54,897 bases of DNA, taken from Clostridia bacterium (lineage in GTDB: Bacteria; Bacillota; Clostridia; Oscillospirales; CAG-272). The stretch lies in assembly GCA_017508665.1 (NCBI GenBank), contig JAFVYL010000005.1:1-54897 (forward strand), in the 5' to 3' direction. The number at the start of each line of letters is the position of its first letter. Position 1 is the stretch's first letter. A program made the translations under genes and the position numbers. Of the stretch, positions 7,454 to 15,647 are shown one piece after another. The notes under the pieces were generated by a model. The model was not told the DNA's origin, ran no database searches, and saw only the letters and a program-made list of their open reading frames with translations.

Positions 7454-10165
7454 TCAGGTATTGTTTTTTATCTTGCCCTTTATCGTGTATCGGTAGCTTA
7501 TTGAGTAGACTGAGATGGGTGAAGCAAATCGCTCTGCGGTGAGTATGATCTGCTTTTCCACCCAACGTTTTTCATTTTCATTGAGAGCAACAGACGTGTA
7601 TCTGCTTACGTACCACGGCGCAGTGCTGAAATCGAATTCATCGAATCCGACGGATGCCGGGGGCAGATTACCGACGTGTACCGAGTCCTCTGCATCGGCT
7701 ATAACCTCGCACCGTATCGTATCCGGTAAGGTCGCTTTAGCCTTTATAACCAGAGATTTTTTGACGGTATTCTTAGTCAGGTGCGGCACTCCGCAGTCAT
7801 CGACAGGGGTTTTAAGCATATATTTCGGCGCGTGGCCGACAAAGCTGTAATAATACGGATGGAGCTTATCGCCCATTACTTTTGCATACTCGGTTTCGCT
7901 GTAATCGGGAGACTCCTTCAGGTAATCCGGCGCCTCTCCGCGCATATCGTTATTGAAAACACAGAGATGTCCAAGATCTGTGGAGAAGAAAAGGAGCTTT
8001 CCGTGAGACATGAACGAGGTTGCTGCTGAGAATTCTCCTCCGCTGAACTCCTCGGTGGGTATGACGCTGTACTTGACTCCGTCATTTTCCGTGTAATAAT
8101 AATTGATGCCGCCATCATCGGTCACGCTGTATACCGATCTTGAGTCTGCCGCCTCGCCAACAAGGGTTGGATGCGCGACGGTATCGGCATATGAGTCGGC
8201 GGCGTATCGGTATACCCGAAGATCATTACGGTATGCGCCTATATCCGTGAGCATAAACCATTCGTATTCTCTTGATCCGGTCGCATGAGTGAAGATCGCT
8301 CTGGAGTCCGCAAGAAATATTTTTCCGTTTACACCGACAGCAAGATAGCCCAGCCATTCACACATGTGCGCCTTGGATAAATCTTCTTTCAGTAAAGAAT
8401 AATTTACATTATGGGATCTACACACGACGTTGCGCTGGTAATTGATATTTTCGTGGTTCAGCGCCATTAACCCTTCTCCTGTCAGAAAGACGGGATCGTC
8501 GAGGAAGGATAGACAGCTTCCCGCAGAGCATATTCCGGAGTGTACGTACGCGACAGGATAAACGGTATCGATATCTCCGAGGCTAACCCCCTCCGCTGTA
8601 TGATAGAAGATGCTACCCGAACCGTCGTCACCCTCCTTAAAGACTGCAAGCATATTTCTGACTGCCAGCATAGACGTGACCTTGTAGCTGCCGACTCCGT
8701 CATTGAAGTAATTGTATTTTCCCACATAAAGAGCATCATCCTGTCCTTGGTTCGGTCTTTCTGTGTAGAATACCGTGTTCGGCAAAGAAGGATTGCCCGA
8801 GAAGAATATTCTGCCGTCAAACACTTCTGCTGTGGTACAGCTCACGATAGCCTCGTACGGTGTGGAGCTGTTCAGAGCGTTCATCTCCCTCGACCACTCC
8901 TCACCTAGCGGCGCAAGAGTTCCCGTAACGGAAACTTTTATACCGGTTGCATCACTCGCCTTGGAAAATTGAATGTTGACGCTTGATACAGCACCGTCCT
9001 TACTGTTTGTGTCCCATACTGTGCTCTTGCCGTCTATCTCCACGGATCTGATACTCAAGGTTTTATCGTGGAGCGGCAGGGCGATTTTGATAGGCTCATA
9101 TTCCGAATGATATCTTATGCTTCTTGCCACGATTATTTCGGAACCGCTCACCGCTTCAAGCTCACTTTGTCCAAGGGCATAATCCACTGTCAAAAGCGAG
9201 CCGCAGTTTTTAAACGAGTCTTTTCCTATACGGTTAAGAGCCGCTCCGAGATACAGAGTTGAGAGAGCGCCGCACTCGAGAAATGCGTTATCGTCAATGC
9301 GCACAAGAGTGGATGGGGTGACTACCGTGTTAAGTGATGAGCAACCCGAAAAGGCGTATGCGCCTATTGAAATGATACCCTCGGGTAAATACAGCGCGGT
9401 AATAAGCGCGTTGTTGGAAAACGCGTTAGCCTCAACCGTTACGACCTTGTGCTTTATACCCGCTATGCTTACGTAAGCGGGCACGTATATCTCTCCGCCA
9501 TTAAAATCCTCTATGCCGCATACCGAGCAGTATCTGTTGTTCGGGTCTGTCACGCTGTAGGTCAACCCGTCATTTGCATAAAGATATGCTGACGGATCAG
9601 CCACGTAGTATTCCTCCTTGAAGTCGTCTGATAAAAGATTTCGCTGCTCATAGGCTTCTCCCGATACATAGACGGTCGGCACGTAGGGGAGAGCGCCGTT
9701 TGTTCCTACTTCCTTACACACGCCCTCGTCGTTTATCTGCAGGAGCTTTTCTGTGTCCATTATGTAGAAGCAGCGGCCGTATTCAAAGCCGAAGCTCTTG
9801 CCGTCGCGCACGGTTGCGATTTCGACTCCCGTAGCATTTGCCGATCTTATATCCGAAATTGGGTGTCGCATTATCTTATCTCCCACGTGTACAAGCAGGT
9901 GATCCTCTCTGCCAAAGGGGGATCTTTGATAATATATAGCGTGTATTTTCCTGCCGTAAAAGGCAAAGCACCTAAACCCCGGTATGCTCTCGAGAACGTC
10001 TGATCCGTCTCCGTCGTAATCCTTGTACATATTCTGTGAATACGCGAGTCTAGACGGTGAGCCGGTTATCGAGCTTGCGCTGCGCTCAATTCCTCTGAAG
10101 TTTCTGTACGTATGGGTGTATTCAGCTGTTGAATAAATCAGGTTTCTGTATCTGTTTGCCATCAT
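7454..10165 (-). CDS. Podovirus gp10-like tail hub/stabilisation protein with BspA-type leucine-rich repeats
   Basis: The 903-residue protein begins MANRYRNLIYSTAEYTHTYR-like and continues with many short beta-rich repeats, as in head-to-tail stopper and tail-hub proteins of short-tailed phages. It follows an adaptor-like protein, as gp10 follows gp4 in P22. Residues about 200-345 contain BspA-type leucine-rich repeats (IGAYAFSGCSSL, IDDNAFLECGALSTL, IGKDSFKNCGSL), each with the AF..C.sL pattern. That domain is known for surface binding in gut bacteria and is not usual in tail hubs. The ATG at 10165 overlaps the previous stop (ATGA). GTG 10171 and ATG 10162 are alternatives. The hub assignment is inference from order and fold-like composition. 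The repeats are seen directly. Confidence 0.68.
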   Translation of the reverse strand: MMANRYRNLIYSTAEYTHTYRNFRGIERSASSITGSPSRLAYSQNMYKDYDGDGSDVLESIPGFRCFAFYGRKIHAIYYQRSPFGREDHLLVHVGDKIMRHPISDIRSANATGVEIATVRDGKSFGFEYGRCFYIMDTEKLLQINDEGVCKEVGTNGALPYVPTVYVSGEAYEQRNLLSDDFKEEYYVADPSAYLYANDGLTYSVTDPNNRYCSVCGIEDFNGGEIYVPAYVSIAGIKHKVVTVEANAFSNNALITALYLPEGIISIGAYAFSGCSSLNTVVTPSTLVRIDDNAFLECGALSTLYLGAALNRIGKDSFKNCGSLLTVDYALGQSELEAVSGSEIIVARSIRYHSEYEPIKIALPLHDKTLSIRSVEIDGKSTVWDTNSKDGAVSSVNIQFSKASDATGIKVSVTGTLAPLGEEWSREMNALNSSTPYEAIVSCTTAEVFDGRIFFSGNPSLPNTVFYTERPNQGQDDALYVGKYNYFNDGVGSYKVTSMLAVRNMLAVFKEGDDGSGSIFYHTAEGVSLGDIDTVYPVAYVHSGICSAGSCLSFLDDPVFLTGEGLMALNHENINYQRNVVCRSHNVNYSLLKEDLSKAHMCEWLGYLAVGVNGKIFLADSRAIFTHATGSREYEWFMLTDIGAYRNDLRVYRYAADSYADTVAHPTLVGEAADSRSVYSVTDDGGINYYYTENDGVKYSVIPTEEFSGGEFSAATSFMSHGKLLFFSTDLGHLCVFNNDMRGEAPDYLKESPDYSETEYAKVMGDKLHPYYYSFVGHAPKYMLKTPVDDCGVPHLTKNTVKKSLVIKAKATLPDTIRCEVIADAEDSVHVGNLPPASVGFDEFDFSTAPWYVSRYTSVALNENEKRWVEKQIILTAERFASPISVYSISYRYTIKGKIKNNT

Positions 10166-10998
10166 GCCCACCCGTTAACACGGTATACCGTGTCGATTTT
10201 ATTGCTGGAATATCGTTTTGTGTTTGCTACGAGATCACGGTAGAGGCTCATATAGTACTGTGCTTTGCCGGCGTCATCGTCAAGCCACATGAACGCGGCG
10301 GTCAGAAGCGGCAGCATCGGAGAACATTCACCCGATATATCGATGAGCTCATGCGGGCGTGATTTGTCTATTTCTCTCGGCTTTCTGTAGTAAGTCAGAT
10401 AGAGCTCCCCTCTGTAATCGTAAGGGGCTAATATTCTTCCGTCTACCAACTGTAAAGAGGAAATGATGTTTCCGTTTTTATCACGCGGCTGAGTACAGAA
10501 TGCGCGGAAATCGTCGCAGTAATCCTGCGGATCGATCTCTCTTATCGGAGAGTATTCGGGAATATCGGTTATTTTGTCGCTCAGCACGTCGTCGAACACG
10601 GCAAGGTTGCTTACTGTAAAATAACAATCACCGAAAAATGTTACGCTTGCATCGCCGTAAACGAATTGTCTTACGAGCTGTCCCTCACCGGACAGCGGAA
10701 TACTGCTTGCGCCTGTACTGTCTCGTATTACACAGGATCCGTTTCCGCTTGTACGGAACGAGATGGCCTTGCCGGTGAACGGTATTGTAACGGTCTCTCC
10801 GGATCGGTGCTCTATAAATTCCTTTGCCATACTTATTCTCGGGCCTCTGAAGAATATCACCGCGCTTTTTGATACGGGCCTGTCGACGTATATGATGGAG
10901 AGCGCGCGGTTTGCCGAGGCGATGAAGCAGTCTTCATCCTCAACGTACTTTTCAAATCCAAGCTGCGCTACATCGGTTTTTAATTCGTTAAGTGTCAT
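10162..10998 (-). CDS. Head-tail adaptor/connector-like phage protein
   Basis: A 278-residue protein between the capsid gene and the tail-hub-like gene, where podoviruses encode the gp4-type adaptor. It starts MTLNELKTDVAQLGFEKY and contains AFCTQPRDKNGN, then a basic-aromatic stretch LYLTYYRKPREIDKS, and ends in a helical part (LLTAAFMWLDDDAGKAQYYMSLYRDLV) that resembles the C-terminal helices of connector proteins. AAAGGA precedes ATG 10998. A beta-strand-rich middle part (residues 60-140) is larger than in minimal adaptors. The identity is inferred from gene order and from the final helical segment. Confidence 0.6.
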   Translation of the reverse strand: MTLNELKTDVAQLGFEKYVEDEDCFIASANRALSIIYVDRPVSKSAVIFFRGPRISMAKEFIEHRSGETVTIPFTGKAISFRTSGNGSCVIRDSTGASSIPLSGEGQLVRQFVYGDASVTFFGDCYFTVSNLAVFDDVLSDKITDIPEYSPIREIDPQDYCDDFRAFCTQPRDKNGNIISSLQLVDGRILAPYDYRGELYLTYYRKPREIDKSRPHELIDISGECSPMLPLLTAAFMWLDDDAGKAQYYMSLYRDLVANTKRYSSNKIDTVYRVNGWA

Positions 10999-11025
10999 AT
11001 ACAGTCCTTTCTTTTAATTGCAATG

Positions 11026-11073
11026 TCCCACGCGGGGCATTCGAATAATGTAAGAAAGCCCCGGTGCGTGGGA
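11026..11073 (-). other. Stem-loop between capsid and adaptor genes
   Basis: TCCCACGC with GGGGC and, 20 nt later, GCCCC with GCGTGGGA form a 13-bp GC-rich stem with one small internal loop. On the transcribed (minus) strand it is not followed by a U-tract, so it is unlikely to be a full terminator. It lies 12 nt past the capsid stop, where it could protect the abundant capsid mRNA from 3' exonucleases or attenuate downstream expression. Confidence 0.6.
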
Positions 11074-11084
11074 TTTTTATTTTA

Positions 11085-12146
11085 TCAGAGCTGTGTAGAG
11101 GTATCTATGGAGCTTTCAGAATCTACGGCAAGAAGAATGTGCTTATAAGAACCGAAGCCTACACCAAATCTGCATCTGCCGTTCCAATAATAGTTACCGG
11201 TGTGGTTATCTACCCAGTTGGAAACGGTGAGAGGGATACGGTTGAAGAACATGTTGCCCGAGAGATTCTTGTTGGCCTCGCTGGACATGATCATAATTCT
11301 GTTATCGGCGGGCTGCCAGTTGGGGAGAATTACGATGTTCCAATTTCCGTAGTGTAGATTGATATCGTTGTAGCCGTTGCCGAGCGCGCCTTCAGAGCCG
11401 CACACCTTCTTTACGATCTGCTCGATTTTGGGCTTGTTGCCGGGAAGGATTAAGGTGTCTGCGGTATATCCGAGTGCCTCGCCGTTTTCATCCTTCATAT
11501 TTCTGAGCTTGACCGAGAGGGCAGCGAGAGATTCCTCGAACACCTCGGTGCTTGCGACTCTTGCATCTGCCGTACCGGTGGAGAAGATGTCACCGTAATA
11601 ATAGTTGGACTGCGTACCTGTCGCACCTGCTGCGCCGCCCCATGTATGATAGGCGGAGAAGAGAGGTCTTGTATCTGCGGTTGTCAGGTCTATCTGTGAG
11701 CCTGCAAAGGTGAAGTTTGCCTCGGTTGCATTCGCAAGAGCTGCTTCGCAGAGCTTGTTCATGGTTTTGTAGTAAGCTCTGGTAAAGTTTTCTGCTCTGC
11801 GCTTTGCATCGATAGCCAGGCCGTAGTTACAGTCCTCTACCATCTCTGCGGTCACGACGAATTCCTTCATGTACTGCACGTGTTCAATGAACTTTGTACC
11901 GGTTTCGGATACGGTATCGCTTTCCGCACCTCCGCCTTCACTTACCGACTTGAAGATGCCGAATTCGTTTTGCATCACTATGGTTTCGCCGAACTTATTG
12001 CTCTTTTCTACGTTGAAGAGCCAGTCGCGTATACCGCCCTTTTTGCTTAAAAGATCGCTTTCGTTTTCGATTACCATCTTGATTGGGAGCTGGATCTTAC
12101 CGAAAGCGGCGTTGTTAACATTTGAATTTTTAGAATAAATTATCAT
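11085..12146 (-). CDS. Major capsid protein, HK97 fold (Mu gpT-like features)
   Basis: Builds the procapsid shell. The 353-residue protein has the usual layout: an N-terminal arm, a P-domain-like segment (FIEHVQYMKEFVVTAEMVED), a long helix, a Thr/Gly/Tyr-rich region with AYHTWGGAAGATGTQ, then DTLILPGNKPKIEQIVKKV, which matches the TL..P..L....+ signature of gpT/HK97-type capsids, and a C-terminal strand region with NWVDNHTGNYYWNGRCRFGVGF. No separate protease gene is seen nearby, so maturation may be scaffold-dependent without cleavage. AAAGGAGAT precedes ATG 12146. It is preceded by decoration-like and scaffold-like genes, the standard order. Confidence 0.84.
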   Translation of the reverse strand: MIIYSKNSNVNNAAFGKIQLPIKMVIENESDLLSKKGGIRDWLFNVEKSNKFGETIVMQNEFGIFKSVSEGGGAESDTVSETGTKFIEHVQYMKEFVVTAEMVEDCNYGLAIDAKRRAENFTRAYYKTMNKLCEAALANATEANFTFAGSQIDLTTADTRPLFSAYHTWGGAAGATGTQSNYYYGDIFSTGTADARVASTEVFEESLAALSVKLRNMKDENGEALGYTADTLILPGNKPKIEQIVKKVCGSEGALGNGYNDINLHYGNWNIVILPNWQPADNRIMIMSSEANKNLSGNMFFNRIPLTVSNWVDNHTGNYYWNGRCRFGVGFGSYKHILLAVDSESSIDTSTQL

Positions 12147-12161
12147 ATTTATCTCCTTTGT

Positions 12162-12554
12162 TTATCTGCGGAATCTTACATATACGAGATTAGGGTTATC
12201 GTCGACAGCAATGATCATTCCTTTTCCGGTCGAACTGTATGTTACCGAGTCCATTTTTTGTTTTTTTGAGGAAAGTCCCACCGGCATACCGGGATACGGC
12301 GTGGCGACTCCCGTGAATTCAACCTTGAATACCATATCCTCTGTCACGAACATTGCGTCGATCTTTCCGTCTTCGGCATCCTTACTTCCTACCATCGAAA
12401 TATAATCCGGCATCATAGCAACTGCGGCTGATGATAGTGATCCCGAAGAACAGGTGAGGGCGCATCCCGGACCAAAATTGGCTGCGCTTGCTACCTTAAG
12501 ACGCGATACTTCGCATTGATTGTTAGAGTTTAATACTTTTACGAGTCTGAACAT
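12162..12554 (-). CDS. Small capsid-associated (decoration-like) protein
   Basis: 130 residues directly upstream of the capsid gene. The sequence is beta-rich with short Gly/Ser-containing turns (FGPGCALTCSSGSLSSAAVAM, FTGVATPYPGMPVGLSS) and ends VYVRFRR. Size, composition and place fit head decoration/stabilisation proteins that cap capsid lattice points. The sequence alone is not diagnostic, and an alternative is a head-fibre base. GAGAAAGGA lies upstream of ATG 12554, and the gene ends 15 bp before the capsid start. Confidence 0.58.
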   Translation of the reverse strand: MFRLVKVLNSNNQCEVSRLKVASAANFGPGCALTCSSGSLSSAAVAMMPDYISMVGSKDAEDGKIDAMFVTEDMVFKVEFTGVATPYPGMPVGLSSKKQKMDSVTYSSTGKGMIIAVDDNPNLVYVRFRR

Positions 12555-12571
12555 TTTTTATTCCTTTCTCT

Positions 12572-13039
12572 TTACTTAGTCACCTTTTTGTAAAGACGCT
12601 GTAATTCCGAGTCGCTCATACCGGGGAAGAGCTCTCTTGCGGTTGCGAGCTCGTGCTGTGACATCATTCCCACCGATGTTACCGCGCCTTTGCCGTGCGC
12701 ACTTCTCAGATGCGATCTGGTGTCGCTGACTCTCCTTTTGGCAGTTGCCATATACGCTTCCTCCGGGGTGAGTCCGAGATCGCGCAGGGCGGCGTAGCGA
12801 AGGGGGTTGTTAAGATCGGTTATGTCGCTTATCCCTCTGAGCTCGGGGAATTCTGCTCTGAGCTTTTCGAGGTCACTTGCGATCAGGGCTTCGTAGTCCA
12901 CGCCGGCATCTTTGTCGGTAGCTTCACTCTCGGGTGATTCTTCCGATGCCTCCTCGCAAAGCGGCTCTTCGGTTACGTCGGATTTTGCGTCCTCGACATC
13001 GAGATCAGCCGTTTCATCAACATTGTAAAGCTCTTCCAT
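12572..13039 (-). CDS. Capsid scaffolding-like acidic protein
   Basis: The 155-residue product has a very acidic N-terminal third (clusters of Glu and Asp such as SDVTEEPLCEEASEESPESE). A helical middle follows (ALIASDLEKLRAEFPEL), with a conserved-looking LGLTPEEAYMA segment and a basic C-terminal tail (ELQRLYKKVTK). This acid-helix-base arrangement, just upstream of the capsid gene, is typical of scaffolding proteins, where the basic end contacts the capsid protein. The start ATG lies 2 bp after the stop of a 50-codon gene, so translation is probably coupled. No protease motif is visible. Confidence 0.68.
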   Translation of the reverse strand: MEELYNVDETADLDVEDAKSDVTEEPLCEEASEESPESEATDKDAGVDYEALIASDLEKLRAEFPELRGISDITDLNNPLRYAALRDLGLTPEEAYMATAKRRVSDTRSHLRSAHGKGAVTSVGMMSQHELATARELFPGMSDSELQRLYKKVTK

Positions 13040-13041
13040 GA

Positions 13042-13194
13042 TTACTTACCCCGTCTGACTCTGAGATCGTTATCGGTTTTTATAACTCTGCACTTGGGCT
13101 CGTTTTCGGGAGTGACCGGGGCGGTCACTTTGTTGAGGCCCAGATTTCTGTACGGAGTACTCTTGTCGTTGGTATTCTTTACTTTCTTGTTCAT
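13042..13194 (-). CDS. Small basic 50-residue protein of phage-like operon
   Basis: A short gene read from ATG 13194 to TAA 13042. It encodes 50 residues beginning MNKKVKNTNDKSTPYRNLG and ending DNDLRVRRGK. It fills an otherwise empty 177-bp gap between two operon genes. AAAGGA lies 6 nt before the ATG, and the stop is 2 bp before the scaffold-like start. The protein is basic at both ends, Pro/Asn-rich and probably disordered. It could be a minor head protein or a scaffold partner. The evidence is spacing, ribosome binding site and coupling. The function is unknown. Confidence 0.6.
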   Translation of the reverse strand: MNKKVKNTNDKSTPYRNLGLNKVTAPVTPENEPKCRVIKTDNDLRVRRGK

Positions 13195-13216
13195 TTTGTT
13201 TTCCTTTCTTTATGGA

Positions 13217-13927
13217 TTATTGGTTTGCTCTTTGCTCGAGAAAATCAAGATAGTCATCGGATATATCACGATAGTAATTCATAAGATCGCCTACCTCGGA
13301 TGCGATGGCGTCAGCATCGCTTTCGGTGATACCCATCTTCAGTGCAAGCAGCTTAGCCCCATCCTTGTCCAGGCCGAGTGATACCGCTTGTTCTAAGATT
13401 TTATTGAGTACCTTTTGCTTCGTTATATTGTACGCGCTCTGTCCGATAGCTTCCGCATCTTCTCTTGAGAGACCTGCGTGCATACCGTATGCTATTGCGG
13501 TGTTAATATCTACGATATCATTACTTATAAGGTGAGACATTACGTCCTTCTTTATCTGCATCTGCTTGTCGCTGTACTTCTCGAGATATGAGGCGTAGGA
13601 TGCGCGGTTATCACCCTCTTTTTGCGCATAGGTGTCCTTGAGTTTTTCAAGACCTGTCTCAAATGTTTTTTGAGATGCATCGTCTATATATGATGCATAT
13701 CCGCTGTTTTGTAAACCTTTGTTGTGAATATAGCGTTTATTTGCACCGTAGGACGACATGCTTTTCTTGGAAGATGCATAGAGAGAATTTACCGCATCGG
13801 AGTAGCTCTTTACGCCCGAGAGTGAATTCTTATGCTTATAAAGGTCGTATGAGTCCGGCTTTCCGTTAGTGCCGATCTTATCGAGATGATTCTTTATGAG
13901 ATCCTCAAGTGAGGTCAGTTTTGCCAA
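13217..13927 (-). CDS. Helical protein between portal and scaffold genes, possible internal virion protein
   Basis: 236 residues, predominantly helical and rich in Ala, Ser, Tyr and Lys (SYGANKRYIHNKG, SGYASYIDDASQKTFETGLEKL). The C-terminal half has a pattern of short helices with acidic turns (GLSREDAEAIGQSAYNI, GLDKDGAKLLALKMGITES). Its position after the portal and its composition resemble internal or ejection-type head proteins, but no family was recognised. The start is a TTG at 13927, supported by GGAGGTGAGGA upstream. The gene overlaps the portal end by 23 bp, so translation is coupled. Confidence 0.58.
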   Translation of the reverse strand: MAKLTSLEDLIKNHLDKIGTNGKPDSYDLYKHKNSLSGVKSYSDAVNSLYASSKKSMSSYGANKRYIHNKGLQNSGYASYIDDASQKTFETGLEKLKDTYAQKEGDNRASYASYLEKYSDKQMQIKKDVMSHLISNDIVDINTAIAYGMHAGLSREDAEAIGQSAYNITKQKVLNKILEQAVSLGLDKDGAKLLALKMGITESDADAIASEVGDLMNYYRDISDDYLDFLEQRANQ

Positions 13928-15647
13928 AAGTCCTCACCTCCGTTCCTGAATTGCAATCGGTGAAATACTCTACGTTTTCTCTTGCGTACGGGTAGTGCGC
14001 CCTTTCCTGACACTGCCAATATCTGAGCAGAGTGGCGGGTTCGGTCGGATTACCGAGAGTTCCGGCCTTCAGATTTTCAAGATTTCTCTGCCACAGTGCC
14101 TCTCTCTGGTACTCGTTTCCGCCGTTAAGATCGACGGAGAACAGGTAGGCATCGTCATAGAAATATCTGCCTTTTGCTATATCGAGTTCGATGAAGTCGT
14201 ATCTTGAGAACTCCGACTCGTGAATTCTGCCGTATGCATCCCTATACGAGAGTCTTCGTGGCTCATCGGCAAAAGCAAGATGAAGAGAAAAGATGATTTT
14301 GTCTATTCGCGCATAAGCGGCATGCTTCATTTTCTTTTTAGACTGAAGTCTGCCGGATGCCTGGTTGATCCTGAGCTGCTTTGCATAGCCCGACTCGGCA
14401 TATGCGCCCGTGTCGACGCCTTGGAAGGCATCGGATATTCCGATAACCCTCTTTGCGTGATCATAAAGTCTCTCTGCCTCTGCTATATCCTGTGATATAT
14501 TGGGGGTTGTATCGACCTTTCCGTATTGCGCAACGCTTTCTCCGGGCTTCATCTTGATCACCTGACCGAAGACGGAGTTGTTGAGTGATATGCTGGCATC
14601 CTCGGGAACGATGGGTGTGATTCCTGCTCGCAAAAGCTTCTGGAGTATTCTCGATTCAATCTTGTTGATTGCCTGCTGTTCCGGTCTTATATAGTCACAG
14701 TCGGACTGACCGAAGAGTTGTTTTTCCGCCGAGGTGTTTTTCCTTATAACTATAGGGAAAATGCGCGGCACGTAGTAGGGGATATCTATAGTGCACGGCT
14801 CACCCGCGCTGTCGTGCGATCTCACAATATGCTCGTATTCCACGTCGCAGCTCTCTGTTTTTCCGTTTTTACAACGGCAGAGTGCCTCTTCTTCGCCGCA
14901 CTCACGACACACTCTCTTTTTTCTCATATAGTAGCGTGGTAGGTCGGACAGTATGAGATCTCCCGAAAAGATGAATCGTCCTATCTCTCCGTCCTCATCC
15001 CTGTAGAAGCAGGTTACTGTCTTTACAGTATCCGAAGCATCCGCCTCTCCGTCATACTCGTATTCAAAATCGGCGAGCACCGTATTTTCCTCGGGGATAC
15101 CGTATCTTCTTGTAAGCTCGCTTTTTGTTGTCACAAACTTTAAGAAGCAGTACTCCATATCCTCTATATTGTAGATGCTTGGCTGAGGTATAAAGTCGCA
15201 CGGGGATATACATTCGACACGTACACCGCCTACCTCACCCATATACTCGGATTCGTTATCCCAATCCACATACCAGACGCTTCCGCCGTATATGTACGTA
15301 TATCGCTCGTCCATATCGTTCATCTCGTCAAAGGGAAGTCTTTGTCTTATAGAGCGGCACAGACGCTCTATTGAGGTAGCGTTTCGTCCTCTTTTTTCGC
15401 TGTATGACGTGGCATCCGCCTTGGGAGACGGAATATCTGAACTTACTTGGCTTTCTACAATTTCATAAGTGATATTACGCACGGTGATTGCAGATTCCTC
15501 GGAGCCGTCAATTTCGGTTGAGCCCTTATACTGCTTCATAGCTCGTTCAAACGCTTCGAGCTTTGGCGCATATGCATTTTCGGCGCATTGGTAGAGTGCT
15601 TTGAAGAACTCCAGCTTCAGCGCCTCGTTTTTATTTTCAATTTTCAC
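13905..15647 (-). CDS. Portal protein with a Cys-rich (zinc-ribbon-like) insertion
   Basis: Dodecameric portal through which DNA enters and leaves the head. The 580-residue protein follows the large terminase gene. It shows portal-like features: an N-terminal helical region, YGGSVWYVDWDN, ISPCDFIPQPS, then QSDCDYIRPEQQAINKIESRILQKL and the stem-like helix region ending IGISDAFQGVDTG-AYAESGYAKQLR. Around residues 247-267 there is C-x2-C-x6-C-x-C-x7-C, a probable zinc-binding insertion that is not standard in portals. The frame runs back to 15731, but the GTG at 15647 overlaps the terminase stop (GTGA) and has CGGAG 7 nt upstream, so I chose it. Mid-length for podovirus/siphovirus portals. Confidence 0.8.
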   Translation of the reverse strand: MKIENKNEALKLEFFKALYQCAENAYAPKLEAFERAMKQYKGSTEIDGSEESAITVRNITYEIVESQVSSDIPSPKADATSYSEKRGRNATSIERLCRSIRQRLPFDEMNDMDERYTYIYGGSVWYVDWDNESEYMGEVGGVRVECISPCDFIPQPSIYNIEDMEYCFLKFVTTKSELTRRYGIPEENTVLADFEYEYDGEADASDTVKTVTCFYRDEDGEIGRFIFSGDLILSDLPRYYMRKKRVCRECGEEEALCRCKNGKTESCDVEYEHIVRSHDSAGEPCTIDIPYYVPRIFPIVIRKNTSAEKQLFGQSDCDYIRPEQQAINKIESRILQKLLRAGITPIVPEDASISLNNSVFGQVIKMKPGESVAQYGKVDTTPNISQDIAEAERLYDHAKRVIGISDAFQGVDTGAYAESGYAKQLRINQASGRLQSKKKMKHAAYARIDKIIFSLHLAFADEPRRLSYRDAYGRIHESEFSRYDFIELDIAKGRYFYDDAYLFSVDLNGGNEYQREALWQRNLENLKAGTLGNPTEPATLLRYWQCQERAHYPYARENVEYFTDCNSGTEVRTFGKTDLT

